Source: Trichostrongylus colubriformis
Lineage: Eukaryota; Nematoda; Chromadorea; Rhabditida; Trichostrongylidae
Assembly (NCBI GenBank): GCA_963978905.1
Contig: OZ022256.1
Location: 46,920,001-46,984,000 of the forward strand
Length of the DNA stretch: 64,000 bases
Direction of reading: 5' to 3'
Below are positions 50,701 through 58,652 of this stretch, one piece after another. Positions within the stretch are counted from its first letter, which is position 1. Each line of letters opens with the position of its first letter. Both the position numbers and the translations under genes were made by a program. The notes below the pieces were generated by a model. It had not been told where the DNA came from. It searched no databases and saw only the letters and a program-made list of their open reading frames with translations.

Positions 50701-51600
50701 GCCATCTCATGTCCTGTAGAAGGCGGACGTGCATTCGATTCTATACGGAATGCCCTGCGATCTCGTAACTATATACTGGCCGCTCACTTGATCTCCGTCG
50801 TCGCTTCCTTTGCACAAGTTCGTTGTATCATATTTTCTATTTATCGCTCAAAGACACTGTCAAGGTTTATGTTAGCTAATTTGGAATATGACAGAAAAGA
50901 TGCCAATGTAAGTAGTGGGACGTAGGGAAAGAACGGAACGAAACGGCTGAAAACTCCGGAAATGCCCCCCTCCCAACCAATCATCCTTATCGAGGACGTG
51001 CTTTTGCGTCCTCTGCATCACTAAAAGGGGTGATTGTTACTTCGCTGTGGTGCGCGGGTGATGTGAAAGTGTTCCGACAGGTTAGGTGACCAATGTTGCA
51101 TGCCGGCCATTTTACTTTGGGAACGACGGAATTAACTTCTCATAAGCCTAAAATTTTTTATCATGGGTGTCAAAGTGGCTAGGGGTCCACTACGTCCCTT
51201 CGCCCTATTCGAGAGGCATTGAGGTATCGTCTCAGATCTAGAAACCTCTCGTAGCATGGGATCTCGCATGGTTAGATCAGAAACGGTTTATCGTCAGTTG
51301 TGAAATGTTGGCCCAAGTCTTTGCGAACTTTTCTGTCCTACAACCTGCATCGCGATGCGAAACAGAAGTGCATTGTAGCACAAGTAAAGAGGACAGCAAG
51401 ATTGCCATTTGCTATTTACTCATTCTTTTTTTTTTCTTATAGTTGCTGAAGGTCTGAAATGTGCAGTATCCTTCCAAATCATGTTGATATGGTAGTTTCA
51501 GAAGTCCACACAGTTGGATTTTTCCATGGTGAATCCTGACCGAGAACTCGTGTTCCGATGGGCCACTGATGCAATGCACATGTCCACTGCTGCAGTGTAG
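16418..51600 (+). CDS. rod-1: Kinetochore protein ROD (KNTC1 orthologue), about 57 exons
   Basis: This is the large subunit of the RZZ complex (ROD, ZW10, Zwilch). RZZ builds the outer kinetochore corona, recruits Spindly, dynein and Mad1-Mad2, and so controls the mitotic checkpoint. I joined about 57 short exons with GT/AG borders and matching phases into some 6.7 kb of coding sequence (about 2,240 residues; human KNTC1 is about 2,209). Key matches are MKLQRLISRNQLDQAEQF with the human start of the solenoid, RQFMAEHNLEPDETLYRYIE, QRLPFHPFLYL, and the C-terminal AVITQLAKANHMNNLESI and LDAVLYGRLLELAHVDIPLD. The ATG follows a TTTAG, possibly a trans-splice acceptor. Unresolved parts: a frame problem after 19492, and one probable missing exon between 27504 and 33227. 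The gene spreads over 35 kb because of transposon-filled introns. Exons are listed in the five block entries. Confidence 0.9.
20607..27504 (+). CDS. rod-1: rod-1 block 2: first part of the alpha-solenoid
   Basis: Predicted exons are 20607-20720, 22042-22135, 22214-22398, 24884-25010, 25718-25800, 26738-26893, 26947-27099 and 27355-27504, all phase-compatible. The segment WLLGLARNLE-like (seen here as DFLLGLARNLETQD) and RMIERLKTVYNCPLSYNTY align position by position with human KNTC1 helices. The acceptor at 26737 (TTATTGAG) was chosen because the upstream TTTTTCAG would give an immediate in-frame TAA. The 2.5-kb intron 22399-24883 shows no recognisable element. The 20721-22041 intron holds a MITE fragment, and the 25801-26737 intron holds a foldback at 25971-26314. 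Confidence 0.85.
20999..21171. repeat. MITE of the CATACTTTGCGC family in a rod-1 intron
   Basis: The left end GGTCGTACTTTGCGGTGCCG and the right end CCGGCGGTGAGTATGACCGC are an imperfect inverted pair. The centre is GC-rich with tandem CTGCCTCGTTGGCTGCGT-like units. It is closely related to 45003-45151 in both ends and centre. Confidence 0.65.
25971..26314. repeat. Foldback element with a pol III B-box-like arm
   Basis: The arms are about 90 bp: left CTGAGTTATGGGCAAAAGCT and right AGCTTTTGCCCATAACTCGG. The right arm contains GCGGGTTCGAGTCTCGTCC, close to a tRNA B box, with its mirror in the left arm. The loop (about 26108-26170, GCCGATATTGGCCAACCGGC) resembles the dispersed block at 940-1000 and 61370-61420. 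It lies in the rod-1 intron 25801-26737. Confidence 0.65.
27592..28490 (-). mobile_element. Mariner element, second family, inside rod-1
   Basis: The inverted ends are near-perfect over about 29 bases: TTAGGTTGATTCATAATAAA at 27592 and TTTATTATGAATCAACCTAA ending 28490. TA duplications lie at 27590-27591 and 28491-28492. Minus-strand transposase is recognisable but broken: EYWELLDEGTTVSADVY, then YFQHDN (second catalytic aspartate region), then PPYSPDLAPSDFHLFSH (third aspartate) and a C-terminus like WQKVIDKDGVYF. Frame changes separate HDN from PPYSPD. The N-terminal helix-turn-helix region is missing, so at 899 bp it is a deletion copy. It is oriented opposite to rod-1. The perfect ends suggest it is younger than the 54097 copy. 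Confidence 0.9.
29154..29843. mobile_element. Non-autonomous terminal-inverted-repeat element, copy 2
   Basis: It is related over most of its length to 8806-9552. It starts TAGGGGGTGCCGAAGAAGTA and ends TTTGGCCCCCTA, with TA on both sides. It shares GGGAAACGAAAGAGATAAAG and GCAGTCGGGCTT. It is 690 bp, shorter than copy 1 through small internal deletions. No coding capacity. It lies in the 5.7-kb rod-1 intron. Confidence 0.78.
30123..30537. repeat. Foldback element, 415 bp, near-perfect arms
   Basis: The ends are TTAAAGGAATCGTCCACGGA and TCCCGTGGACGATTCCTTTAA. The inner arms (GTCCCAGTGGGCGGGGCCTC and GAGGCCCCGCCCACTGGGAC) are also perfect inverse copies. It is related to 36821-37268 and the split copy at 8470-9592. 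The high arm identity suggests recent mobility or arm conversion. It lies in the rod-1 intron 27505-33226. Confidence 0.8.
32200..33045. repeat. Degenerate 280-bp tandem repeat in a rod-1 intron
   Basis: About three units are visible. CTCTTTCATGACTTTCA recurs at 32472 and 32751 (279 bp apart), and GGGTCCATGTT recurs at about 32336 and 32617. Each unit has a CGCCCAC...GGAGCTTGAC core. Units differ by many substitutions, so the array is old. A degenerate part may extend back to about 32030. Confidence 0.7.
33227..38142 (+). CDS. rod-1: rod-1 block 3: middle alpha-solenoid
   Basis: Predicted exons are 33227-33410, 33465-33569, 33806-33937, 34041-34163, 34224-34328, 34387-34515, 34582-34639, 34976-35112, 35939-36031, 36156-36241, 36311-36442, 36521-36645, 36687 to about 36763, 37776-37958 and 38017-38142. 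The segment is helical throughout, with the pattern SIETLQESYNLY followed by an acidic stretch, as in human KNTC1. The first exon begins mid-codon with two bases owed, so a short exon is probably missing in the 5.7-kb intron before it. The donor near 36753/36763 and the acceptor at 37775 are my best guesses. A foldback lies at 36821-37268 in the intron. Confidence 0.82.
36821..37268. repeat. Foldback element, 448 bp, copy in a rod-1 intron
   Basis: It starts TTAAAGGAATCGCCCACGGA and ends CCCGCGGACGATTCCTATAA. The inner arms carry GGCGGGGCCTCCGAGTAAGT and the inverse ACTTGGAGGCCCCGCC. Same family as 30123-30537 but with more mismatches between arms. It lies between the exons ending near 36763 and starting at 37776. 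Confidence 0.78.
38690..38734. repeat. GT dinucleotide microsatellite
   Basis: An uninterrupted run of about 22 GT units sits in the rod-1 intron 38143-41407, about 130 bp before the 146-bp minisatellite. Likely length-polymorphic. Confidence 0.95.
38864..40610. repeat. 146-bp minisatellite, about 12 units, in a rod-1 intron
   Basis: The anchor GCATTGGTCCCGGAGCGTTC recurs at 39061, 39207, 39353, 39499 and 39645, and in altered form at 39791: exact 146-base spacing. Central units differ by only a few bases, while units towards both edges, especially after 39880, diverge strongly. That is the usual pattern when an array is homogenised in its middle. Each unit contains a run of GATAA-type words (TTGATAAGATACGATAAGGA). 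It has no coding role and fills most of the 3.3-kb intron. Confidence 0.93.
41094..41361. repeat. MITE with 21-bp perfect inverted ends
   Basis: The left end ACCAGTTGGCTGGCGCACAC and the right end GTGTGCGCCAGCCAACTGGT are perfect inverse copies. The element is about 268 bp without coding capacity, 46 bp before the exon at 41408. A partial relative (GCTTGGCTGGCGCACACTAC) occurs near 31924 in another rod-1 intron. Confidence 0.78.
41408..45753 (+). CDS. rod-1: rod-1 block 4: late alpha-solenoid with a nematode insertion
   Basis: Predicted exons are 41408-41541, 42674-42869, 43347-43493, 43630-43713, 43794-43853, 43977-44078, 44156-44314, 44368-44475, 44670-44783, 44853-44971, 45251-45306, 45518-45594 and 45658-45753. 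TLWAKRLGKACLSPALP and KQRLPFHPFLYLAAGN match human KNTC1 closely. Between them the worm protein is some 130 residues longer than human. Most of the extra length is in exons 43630-44314, including a polar serine-rich stretch (SSSFNARTSSFSEDGNES) likely to be disordered. The acceptor at 42673 lies only 49 bp downstream of a mariner insertion, and the split codon (GA plus C) confirms it. Confidence 0.82.
41741..42624 (-). mobile_element. Mariner deletion derivative, copy 3, near a rod-1 splice site
   Basis: The ends are TTAGGTTGTCCCAAAAGTCT (41741) and GGGACGACCTAA (ending 42624), flanked by TA at 41739-41740 and 42625-42626. Minus-strand transposase pieces match copy 2: RATMPVVDNHPTRGV, the helix-turn-helix VSYQTLRRWFIGF, VIDMEDKPRSG, then after the shared deletion HDNASIHIAK and a C-terminal piece. 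An 18-19-base poly-C run near 41886 breaks the C-terminal reading frame. It is 884 bp and inactive. It lies in the rod-1 intron 41542-42673, with only 49 bp left before the acceptor. Confidence 0.92.
45003..45151. repeat. MITE of the CATACTTTGCGC family in a rod-1 intron
   Basis: The left end GGCCGGGTTTATACTTTGCG and the right end CGGCGCAAAGTATGAACGCG are an inverted pair over about 150 bp. The centre (CTCTGCGTCTCTGCCTGG, TTGCCTCGTTGCCTGTGAAC) matches the copy at 20999-21171. It lies in the intron 44972-45250. Confidence 0.7.
47082..51600 (+). CDS. rod-1: rod-1 block 5: ROD C-terminal region and stop
   Basis: Predicted exons are 47082-47187, 47258-47394, 47453-47544, 47599-47668, 47732-47847, 48157-48295, 49856-49986, 50518-50597, 50651-50817, 50854-50907 and 51502-51600 (TAG stop 51598-51600). 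This is the most conserved part (Pfam Rod_C region), with PEELVGYIYSN, FRTIVRAACVLLRAYTDDQL and YILAAHLISVVASF. The acceptor at 47257 (CATTCAG) keeps both phase and alignment, whereas the earlier CTTCAG at 47240 does not. The final exon ends about 70 residues earlier than human KNTC1. Either nematode ROD is shorter or a further exon was missed. The intron 48296-49855 holds a large foldback. Confidence 0.85.
48490..49118. repeat. Foldback element, 629 bp, copy 2
   Basis: This is a nearly complete palindrome. The left arm starts ACAAGGGGAGAATTCTAAGT and the right arm ends with CGACCTAGAATCCTTCCCTTGT. Inside, CCCGTAGCACGCGAGCCAGA mirrors TCTGGCTCGCGTGCTACGGG. The loop holds duplicated AATTTCGGAA words. 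It corresponds to 390-926 and lies in the rod-1 intron 48296-49855. Confidence 0.85.
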
Positions 51601-52539
51601 CTGCGCGTACTAATTTCCCTCTGTTCTTTTCGTAATTTCCTTCTTTAATACGGGAACTTCTGTTGTAGTGTTCTCAAATGTGTGTACGCATCCATACCCA
51701 TGTATCTCAAAACTTCTTACTTGTGCTTGTTCTGTCGTGATTTCTCCATATACCGGTAATAACGACTCCTGTGTTTTGAAATGCTTTTAGTTGTTGAGTA
51801 TTAGCGTGCCTATAAATATTCTTATCATTTCAAAGCCGTGCACTACGTACGTTTGTAACACTGTTTTAGAAACAGTATGGATTTCCCAAACTGATTGATG
51901 AAATTGTTCACGGAAATCTAACGATTTTCTTCCAAATCCTACTAGTGGATACACTGTAGAATCAGAAATTCGAGAAGAATCAAGAAATTTTCTCTGTTCC
52001 CATGCAGAAATTGAAAAGTTAGTAGCACAGCAGCTCGTTGGAACTCTCGCCGAGGAACATTCGAACAGCTGCCGGCAGGAATGGAGCAGTTCAAGTTCGC
52101 GCGCCCGATATTGATTACCTTCTCTATGTCTTCCACCAGTTGAGCATCATCTCTTGTCCCAGAGCCCGTGAGAGCCTCTCCTCGTCGGACGTTACTTTGA
52201 GTAGGGTGTATCTCAGCTGGATTCTCGATCCTCGTATGAAATCTTGTATGTGATCCATATTATGCAAGTACAACATAAATATAGAGTAACAGAAGAATCA
52301 AAATTCGTGTGGAGAAGTAGCTCTTCTTTTGCGTATTTCATTATAAACTACTCTGGTAGAAGGTTTATTCAAGCCGAAAAATGCCTTGCTGTCGTTGAGT
52401 TGGAAGAAGTTGAAGAATTGACTTTTACCTGATCTGAACATGTGGTACATGAATTGTCAAATCAATCGAAAGCTTTGAGACGGTTCACAAAGCCCAGAAA
52501 GAATTTAGGTGTAAGAGTGTAGACTAAGTTGCGAGAATT
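51601..52539. other. Region downstream of rod-1
   Basis: No gene is seen. I did not find a clear AATAAA close to the rod-1 stop, so the 3' end is unplaced. Positions about 52243-52312 (ATGCAAGTACAACATAAATA and flanks) resemble the outer arm of the foldback family at 30123 and 36821, probably a lone end fragment. Confidence 0.45.
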
Positions 52540-52600
52540 AGGCCGGCCATACTTTGCGCACCGCCGGTGCCGGCGTCAATTTGACGCCAGGAATGACTCG
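52540..52600. repeat. Left-end fragment of the CATACTTTGCGC MITE
   Basis: GGCCGGCCATACTTTGCGCA, then CCGGTGCCGGCGTCAATTTG, matches the left end and inner GTCAATTTGACGCC motif of the 62543 copy. I see no matching right end nearby, so the element is truncated. Confidence 0.55.
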
Positions 52601-52944
52601 ATTTACTTTAGCAAGGATAGGACGTATAGTTTTATTAGGTTCACATCTATGCGGCTGAAATTATCCTTTGGTCACCCATTACTTCTAGTAATCAGACTTT
52701 TGCGACTGCACCCCATGATCGCAAGATCCACTATCCATCCTCGCCCCTTTGCTTGCATAATGATAGCTTACTACACTGTCCGGCTTACGCAGATACCCTC
52801 TTTGATGGGTCTAGTCCGAACGGCAGTGCTCCTTCGACAACCGAACATACTTGCATACCACCCATGTATGCTGACACTTTGTGCGATTCAGCATACTGCA
52901 GAATGGCTGCGGATGTACGTGGTGGGTGTATATAAGTGGGAAGT

Positions 52945-53160
52945 GCTATCACAACGATAATGTGGCCTTAGATTGATACACACCAATTAGTATCCCCATA
53001 CATTGAGCGGTCGATTTCCCTTATCATCCACTATCACAATCATTCACTTGCAGACGATAGACATACAGACCGACATATAATCCGACAAACAAAACGACGC
53101 ACAAAACCGACACGCAAAGTTAGTGGTTGTTATAATAGAAGGATTGCATAAGAATGTGGG
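52945..53160. repeat. Diverged fragment of the end-of-window repeat
   Basis: CACAATCATTCACTTGCAGA and ATCCGACAAACAAAACGACG match, with many changes, 61260-61350 within the large palindrome (CACAATCATTCATCTGCGGG, ACCGACAAACAGGCGCACAA). No coding function. Confidence 0.45.
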
Positions 53161-53305
53161 GTGGTTGTTGATGGTTTAGTAGTGCAGCGTGTGACACTAC
53201 CATTTAGTCATTCCATTCAAACCTTTACGGATTACGATTTCGAAGAGAAGGAAGCGAGCTAGAACCTTCGTTTTGGCTTTGATTTTAGGCAGGCATATCC
53301 AGTTA

Positions 53306-53800
53306 TTACGCAGTCCAGTTGCGCCAATATGGCTCCGTGAGAAATATTCTGGAACTTAAAAGAAACTTTTGATATCAACGCGAAATCTAATAGAGCTCAT
53401 ATGGTGAAAGTCTGCAGCTCATAATTCATAGTGCGCCGGACGAACAGCCGGGTGGTATTGGGCTCTCCGAGCCCATTGTTGCAAAATTAGTGCTAAATCT
53501 GAAAGAGGAAAGAAAAGGCGCAAGCGACGGTCAACGTGACACAGATGATTTCCATTCTGCGCTTGAAAAGCGGGTGGATTCAATGAAATTAGAAGTGATG
53601 TAGCGTAGGAATGGAGCTTTGCCGAGCTTCTTCCCCAAATCGTGGTTCCTCAATGAAGCATCACTCGTACAGTGTCCAAGGAAGTGAGGATGGTCAAGTA
53701 GGACTGGGTACCTTCTCCTCTTAGAGATACCAGGAGGGGACAAGAAAGGAAGGCGTATTTTAATCATTGCCTTCTGTAAACGAACACTCGATCGCACTCA
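53306..53800 (+). pseudogene. Decayed coding sequence, family not recognised
   Basis: The plus strand shows consecutive coding-like runs in shifting frames: SYYAVQLRQYGSVRNILEL, a one-base shift, DINAKSNRAHMVKV, another shift, LIIHSAPDEQPGGIGLSEPI followed by a charged helical stretch to 53603, then after a TAG and a TGA a further run GYLLLLEIPGGDKKGRRILI to about 53800. Composition and length of the runs suggest an old gene or transposon ORF, broken by at least two frameshifts and two stops. I cannot assign a family. The parts could also be exons with poorly visible splice sites. Confidence 0.35.
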
Positions 53801-54096
53801 GAAAAGATGATGTGTGATGAAAATCGCACTGAAAAACGCACCTTTTTAGGACTATTACAAATCACCTCGATGACCCCACGGTCATTTGGTGTCGCGTGAG
53901 GCGGATTTGATTTCATCCATAATGGTGTCAAACAAGTACAACAATGAAAAGGAGAATAAGCGATTAAGTGGAAGAGGTTGTTTATAATGAAAAAAAAAAA
54001 CGATGAAATCACATTGTAGGCCAGCTCATCACCCCTACCCGGTGTCTTTGAAGAAGCACGAGTACAGGATCGGACTTATGCATACAGCAGAAACTA

Positions 54097-55319
54097 TTAG
54101 GTTGTCCGGAAAGTTCTCAGCGTTTTGTGGTGCTATTTTTTGTACATTCATTGCTGATTGAAAACTTATTCTCCTTTGTGTTTCAGTTGTACATCCTGAA
54201 GAGGACTTTCTGCGCTAACTGATGGTATAAGTGCTAATTCACCATTGCTTGATCGATCCTCTTTTCCCAAGACTTTTTGAAGCATGACAAAAGAGCAACT
54301 TCGGACAATACTTTTCTTCAACTAGAAATTGGGTCAATCCGCAGTCGAGGCAGCTCGACAAATTAACCAAGTGTGGGGCTCAATAGTGTTGGAGAAAGCG
54401 CTGTGCGATAATGGTTCAGCACAATCCGTTCTAGAGATTTCTCGAAGATGAACCTCGTAGCGGTCGACTTGCAATACCTGACGAGAATCTGAAGGCGTTT
54501 GTGGAGGCTACCCATCCCAAACAGCTCGAGAAATTGCAGAAAAGCTAGGCTTTGGCGAAACCACTAGTGCGGATGGTGTGAAACGCATTGGGAAGGTGAA
54601 AAAACCCGACAAGTGCGTGCCTCACAATTTGAGTGACCGGTAGGAATGGGCACGTCCCGAGGTTTCTTTTTCACACCTTTTGCGCAACAGAAACGACCCG
54701 TTTTAGGACCGCGTTGTCACCTGTGAGGAAAGTGGTCCATGTACGTACAGGAGGGAGCCGGACAGTGGTTGAATGCCCGAACCACCGAGGCAACTCCCAA
54801 AGCCGAACCCTCACGAAAAAAGATTATGACCACATTGTGCTGGTCATTGGCTGGTGTGATCCACTATAATATTTTGTCACCAGTCCAGACCATCACAGCG
54901 GGGTCCTACTGTGAAGAAACGACGAAATGAAACGAAAAATGCATCAGCTGCAGCCAGCAAGTCAACAGAAGAGGTCCGACTATTTTGCATGACAACACCC
55001 GCCCACACATTTCACAAATCACTATCCATAAGTTGATCGAATTGGGGTTGAAAACGTACCTCACCCACCATATTCGCCAAACCTCCCTTCACCGACTATC
55101 ACCTCTTCAAATATTTTCAGAAGCTTCATGCTGAAAAATACTTCATTTTTTCGACTACCCAGTTTTTTTTTTTTGATAAATTTCTTGAAAGGTGCCACAT
55201 TGGCAAAAGTACGCTGATTTGAACGGTGCTTATTTCGATCAAATCCGATGAGTATCAAGAAAGTTATGATCGTTTAAAGTAAAACACTCAAAACGCTGAA
55301 AACTTTCCGGTTAGTCTCA
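54097..55319 (+). mobile_element. Near full-length decayed mariner, third family
   Basis: The ends TTAGGTTGTCCGGAAAGTTC (54097) and AACGCTGAAAACTTTCCGGT (55292-55311, ending 55319) are imperfect inverse copies with TA on both sides. Plus-strand pieces run in transposase order: MTKEQLRTILFFN then QSAVEAARQINQ (helix-turn-helix), LKAFVEAT, RNRNDPF-like, WSLAGVIHYNILSPVQTIT, and LHDNTRPHISQITIHKLIEL (second catalytic aspartate). The expected PPYSPDLAPSD box is damaged. Many frameshifts and stops show it is old. At 1,223 bp it is close to intact mariner size. Confidence 0.85.
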
Positions 55320-57295
55320 TACTACCCCAACGAGGTCACTCGCTGCTGAAACGGTTCCCTTTTATTTGGAAGGAATTGTGCACATTTGACTGGATGCTTA
55401 TTTTTTAGAAACAGTGTTCCGGATAATGTGGGTGACAGGGAATCCGAAATGGAGTCAATTAGTGAAAAACTACGGGTCTGAGAGGCCTCTGCATGGCGAA
55501 AGCCCCCGCAGAAGGCGCCCACTTGAGCTGTGGCTGAGGCGACCTCATCAGGGCAGGCCGCCTCTGCTCAGGGCACCCGCCTCCTGGCGACGAGCTCCCC
55601 ATGAATGGCTGAGGTGGGAGGGGCCAAGGCGATGCGGCCGGCTGGAGCGATCGTGCGCGCTTTCGAACAGAGCGTCGCAGACCCTTTTCTGATAGCTGAT
55701 TATCCGTTTTAGTGTTTTTGCTTTTTGCTGTTTACCCGTAGACTTCGCGAGATTTTCGTTTCTATTCCTCTTTTCTTTTCCTTTCATTCTCATTTACTGT
55801 CTTCTCTCGTCTGCAGTCAACGATGGGATGGATGCCTTTCAAGGTTCTTGTATTATTTCCACGCTGTTTTTCTGCATTGATTACCTGGATACATGCCAAT
55901 GGCAGACTCGTCCGCGCCACCCGCCTGTTGACGAAATGGTCGTCCACCTCAAGAATCAACGTTGAGGAGGGGGTCCTATTTCTCGGGTTTTTTGGCCAAT
56001 TCCATCCGTTTTTTCTTCACTGTCCTATTACTGGGCATCTCGACTTCCATATTCACAACTTCTTTTACTTTTCGTCGAATTTTCCCTAATACTGCCTTTA
56101 ACCGCGTGGCACGAACACATTATGTTTATGCCACATAACCTTTCCAATTCGTATGTGCACACTGATGACCGAAATGACTCTTTGTAGAACACATGTGGCT
56201 TTTTTGATTGTTTACATATTGGCGATACCTCAAAGGCAGCGAGTACGACAATCAGGTCGACTATTGAAAATGTGACATGAATGCAAAGTAGTGCGGCAAT
56301 AGAGAAAAGCGGAATGAAATAGATGGAAACGTCAAAACGGTGCACACGATCTATTCCTGGTTTCGGAGATGGACGTATTTTTCTGTGACCGAGATGTCAA
56401 CCGGAGCCACGCGAATGTCTGTACCTGAAATGCTGGTGCAGCACACGATGCTCTCATATAGAGGCGAAGCCTATAAGGAGGCAATGTCCTGCACTCGGAG
56501 GGCCTTACTGAAACGCCATGACCGCGACTTTCATCTCAAAAAGCACATATCATATCTTGAGCAGAGTCAAGCGTGGCTCGAGGGTAATTTTTAAAAAATA
56601 CGACCTCTCCCGACAAAAGGAGCCACCGCACGATCTCCCTCTTTCTTTACGTTCCGCTACTTCTGTGGTTTCTACCCAGCCAATGCGATTTACCAAGTAA
56701 ATTAAGTCTGCGTAAATTGAAACGAGGCCAAACTTCTGAAAATTTGAGAGAAATAAGAACCTAAAGCGTCGAAGAGAAGTAAGAATATAACAATTAAGTA
56801 CTTATATACGGGGCCGTAAGCAATTATATCATATATAATTAGTCAGCCACCACAGTTTCAGGCCTGAAAAAGGCGTTAAACGCCGAAATATTGCAAAAAC
56901 GTTTCAAGAAACTTTTGAGATTTTTGAGGGGTCTTTCGGGTTGTTTGAATAAATATTTTGGAGTCGCAATTGTTCTTAAACATTAAATAGGAGCCATTCA
57001 ATGCCCCCCACTGCGACCGACGCGTGGCTGTTGCGGTAGTGACGCGGCGATCGGATTGAGCACGGTACATTCCCCATACTAAACTGGATCATTTTCTGAA
57101 TGCTTGTAACTTTAATAAGACTCCACCTATCAAAGTACTGTAAACTGATTTCTTGATTACTTCCTCAGACCGATCTATCTGCCGCTTGGTTTCCCTGATG
57201 GTTGCGTCGTTCTTGATATCCAGTCGAGGAAAATTTTGAAAAAATACAAAGTGTCTCACTTCAAGTGGTCATAACCTCCTTCAAACTTAATCATA
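55320..57295. other. Intergenic; GC-rich patch and one helical open frame
   Basis: A GC-rich patch at about 55490-55650 stands out from its AT-rich neighbours and translates to an arginine/proline-rich frame without a known domain. A plus-strand frame at 56340-56594 gives an 84-residue product with amphipathic helices (GEAYKEAMSCTRRALLKRHD) resembling a single TPR-like hairpin. I see no clear splice context for either. A repeat motif (CAGGCCTGAAAAAGGCGTTA) at 56860 recurs in related form at 59061. Confidence 0.4.
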
Positions 57296-57930
57296 TGAAT
57301 GCGGGCCGGAGTCTGCTAGGTTGCCGCTTTCAAATGACCATCTAGACAACACCATATCTCCAAAATGGAAGTTATTTTGAGAGAAGCCAGTCAAGGAAAA
57401 AAGTTTTTCGTCAAGTTGCAAGATCTTTCCACAAATCTGAAAAAAATGATTCGTTGTGCCTGTTAGTCTACAGGTACGCATTTCTGCTCTTAGAAGACCA
57501 ACGAGAGGGTGGTTGGCCTCGCCTGGCCTCGTTGCGGGATGCGCCACGCATGAGGTTTTCCTTTCCATTCTTAGTGAATACAAATGCCTTTCTAGTGGCT
57601 CGCTAGCACCGGATCAAGTACTCGCAATCGTAGTAAGATATAAAACAAGTCCACTTCAGCTAATTTTTCGTTTTCATCACATAGTTCCTGGAGTATTCAT
57701 CCATGGTGATCAGTTGAATTAGTTTCGGGTTCGAACCTAGTTAGTCACTTTTATCACATCACCCCCTTTACACTTTGGATTCCGGCTAGAGGAATTCCGT
57801 TGATCACTGCCTACCTCAACGATTACGACCCCCCTCCGCTCCCAGCGGACCAAATACAACCCCCCTATCAAGGATTTCTCGACAGAGGCTTGACCCTGAG
57901 TTAGACAATGACCAACTATGAGCGTACGTG
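57296..57930. repeat. Composite dispersed repeat
   Basis: Positions 57296-57560 match 63712-63970 in the same orientation (for example CTAGACAACACCATATCTCC). Positions 57718-57925 match 8253-8446. It abuts the LINE fragment at 57908. Confidence 0.65.
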
Positions 57931-58652
57931 GATTTATCTCACCAGTTCTAGGATAAAAGTCTCATACACATACAAAAACGTGGTACTGCACACCTCACAG
58001 AGTGTTCAAGTTTTTGGGTTCCATATGGACAGGGAGCTGGATTTCGGTCAAAACATAAGTGCCACTGTACAGAAAGCATTTAATGCTCTATTTGTCATCC
58101 TCAGAAACATTCGCTGCAACGATGTGTCTTTACTAGTGAAACTTTACAAGACCTATGTAGTACCAATTCTTGAATATGGATCACAAATTTGGAGTCCCCA
58201 TACAAAGAAACTTCAAGCAAAAGTTGAAAAGGTCCAGCAAACCATTATTAGAATATTGGTGTATCGGTGTTATCCAAATCCAGCTTATCCTGTCCATATG
58301 CCCAGTTGTGAGAAACGTCTAAAATGCCTTGAACTTAAATCTCTACTATATCGTAGGATTTTTAATGATGTTGTATTCTGTTTTCAGCTAATGAAGGAAG
58401 AATTGAACCTCAAGCACAGTAAGTACTGGCGGTTTAGACCTTGCAGAGGTCGCGTACAAAAGCTATCTCTGCAATGTACTACATTGGCAAAAAAAACAGC
58501 GATCCAAGATCTCCAATTCCCTTCTCTTCCGTGGGGCGAGGTGGCTTAAGTGGTTGCCAGCCGATATTTTGGAAGCTCAGAGTGTCAACATCTTTAAAAA
58601 CAGATTAAGGAAAGTGGATTTATTGGATGTTCTTGGCATTGAAGACTTCTAA
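57908..58652 (+). mobile_element. LINE (CR1/jockey-like) reverse transcriptase C-terminal fragment
   Basis: The translation has the end of a non-LTR reverse transcriptase ORF: VQVFGFHMDRELDFGQNI (the usual 'LGV..D..L.F..HI' block), AFNALFVILRNI, then LVKLYKTYVVPILEYGSQIW and KVEKVQQTIIRIL, followed by the C-terminal tail. A frameshift near 58500 moves the tail to another frame: WLPADILEAQSVNIFKNRLR to a TAA at 58650-58652. The catalytic YADD part and ORF1 are absent, as expected for a 5'-truncated insertion. The 3' UTR may extend to the AAAT repeat at 59614. Confidence 0.85.
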
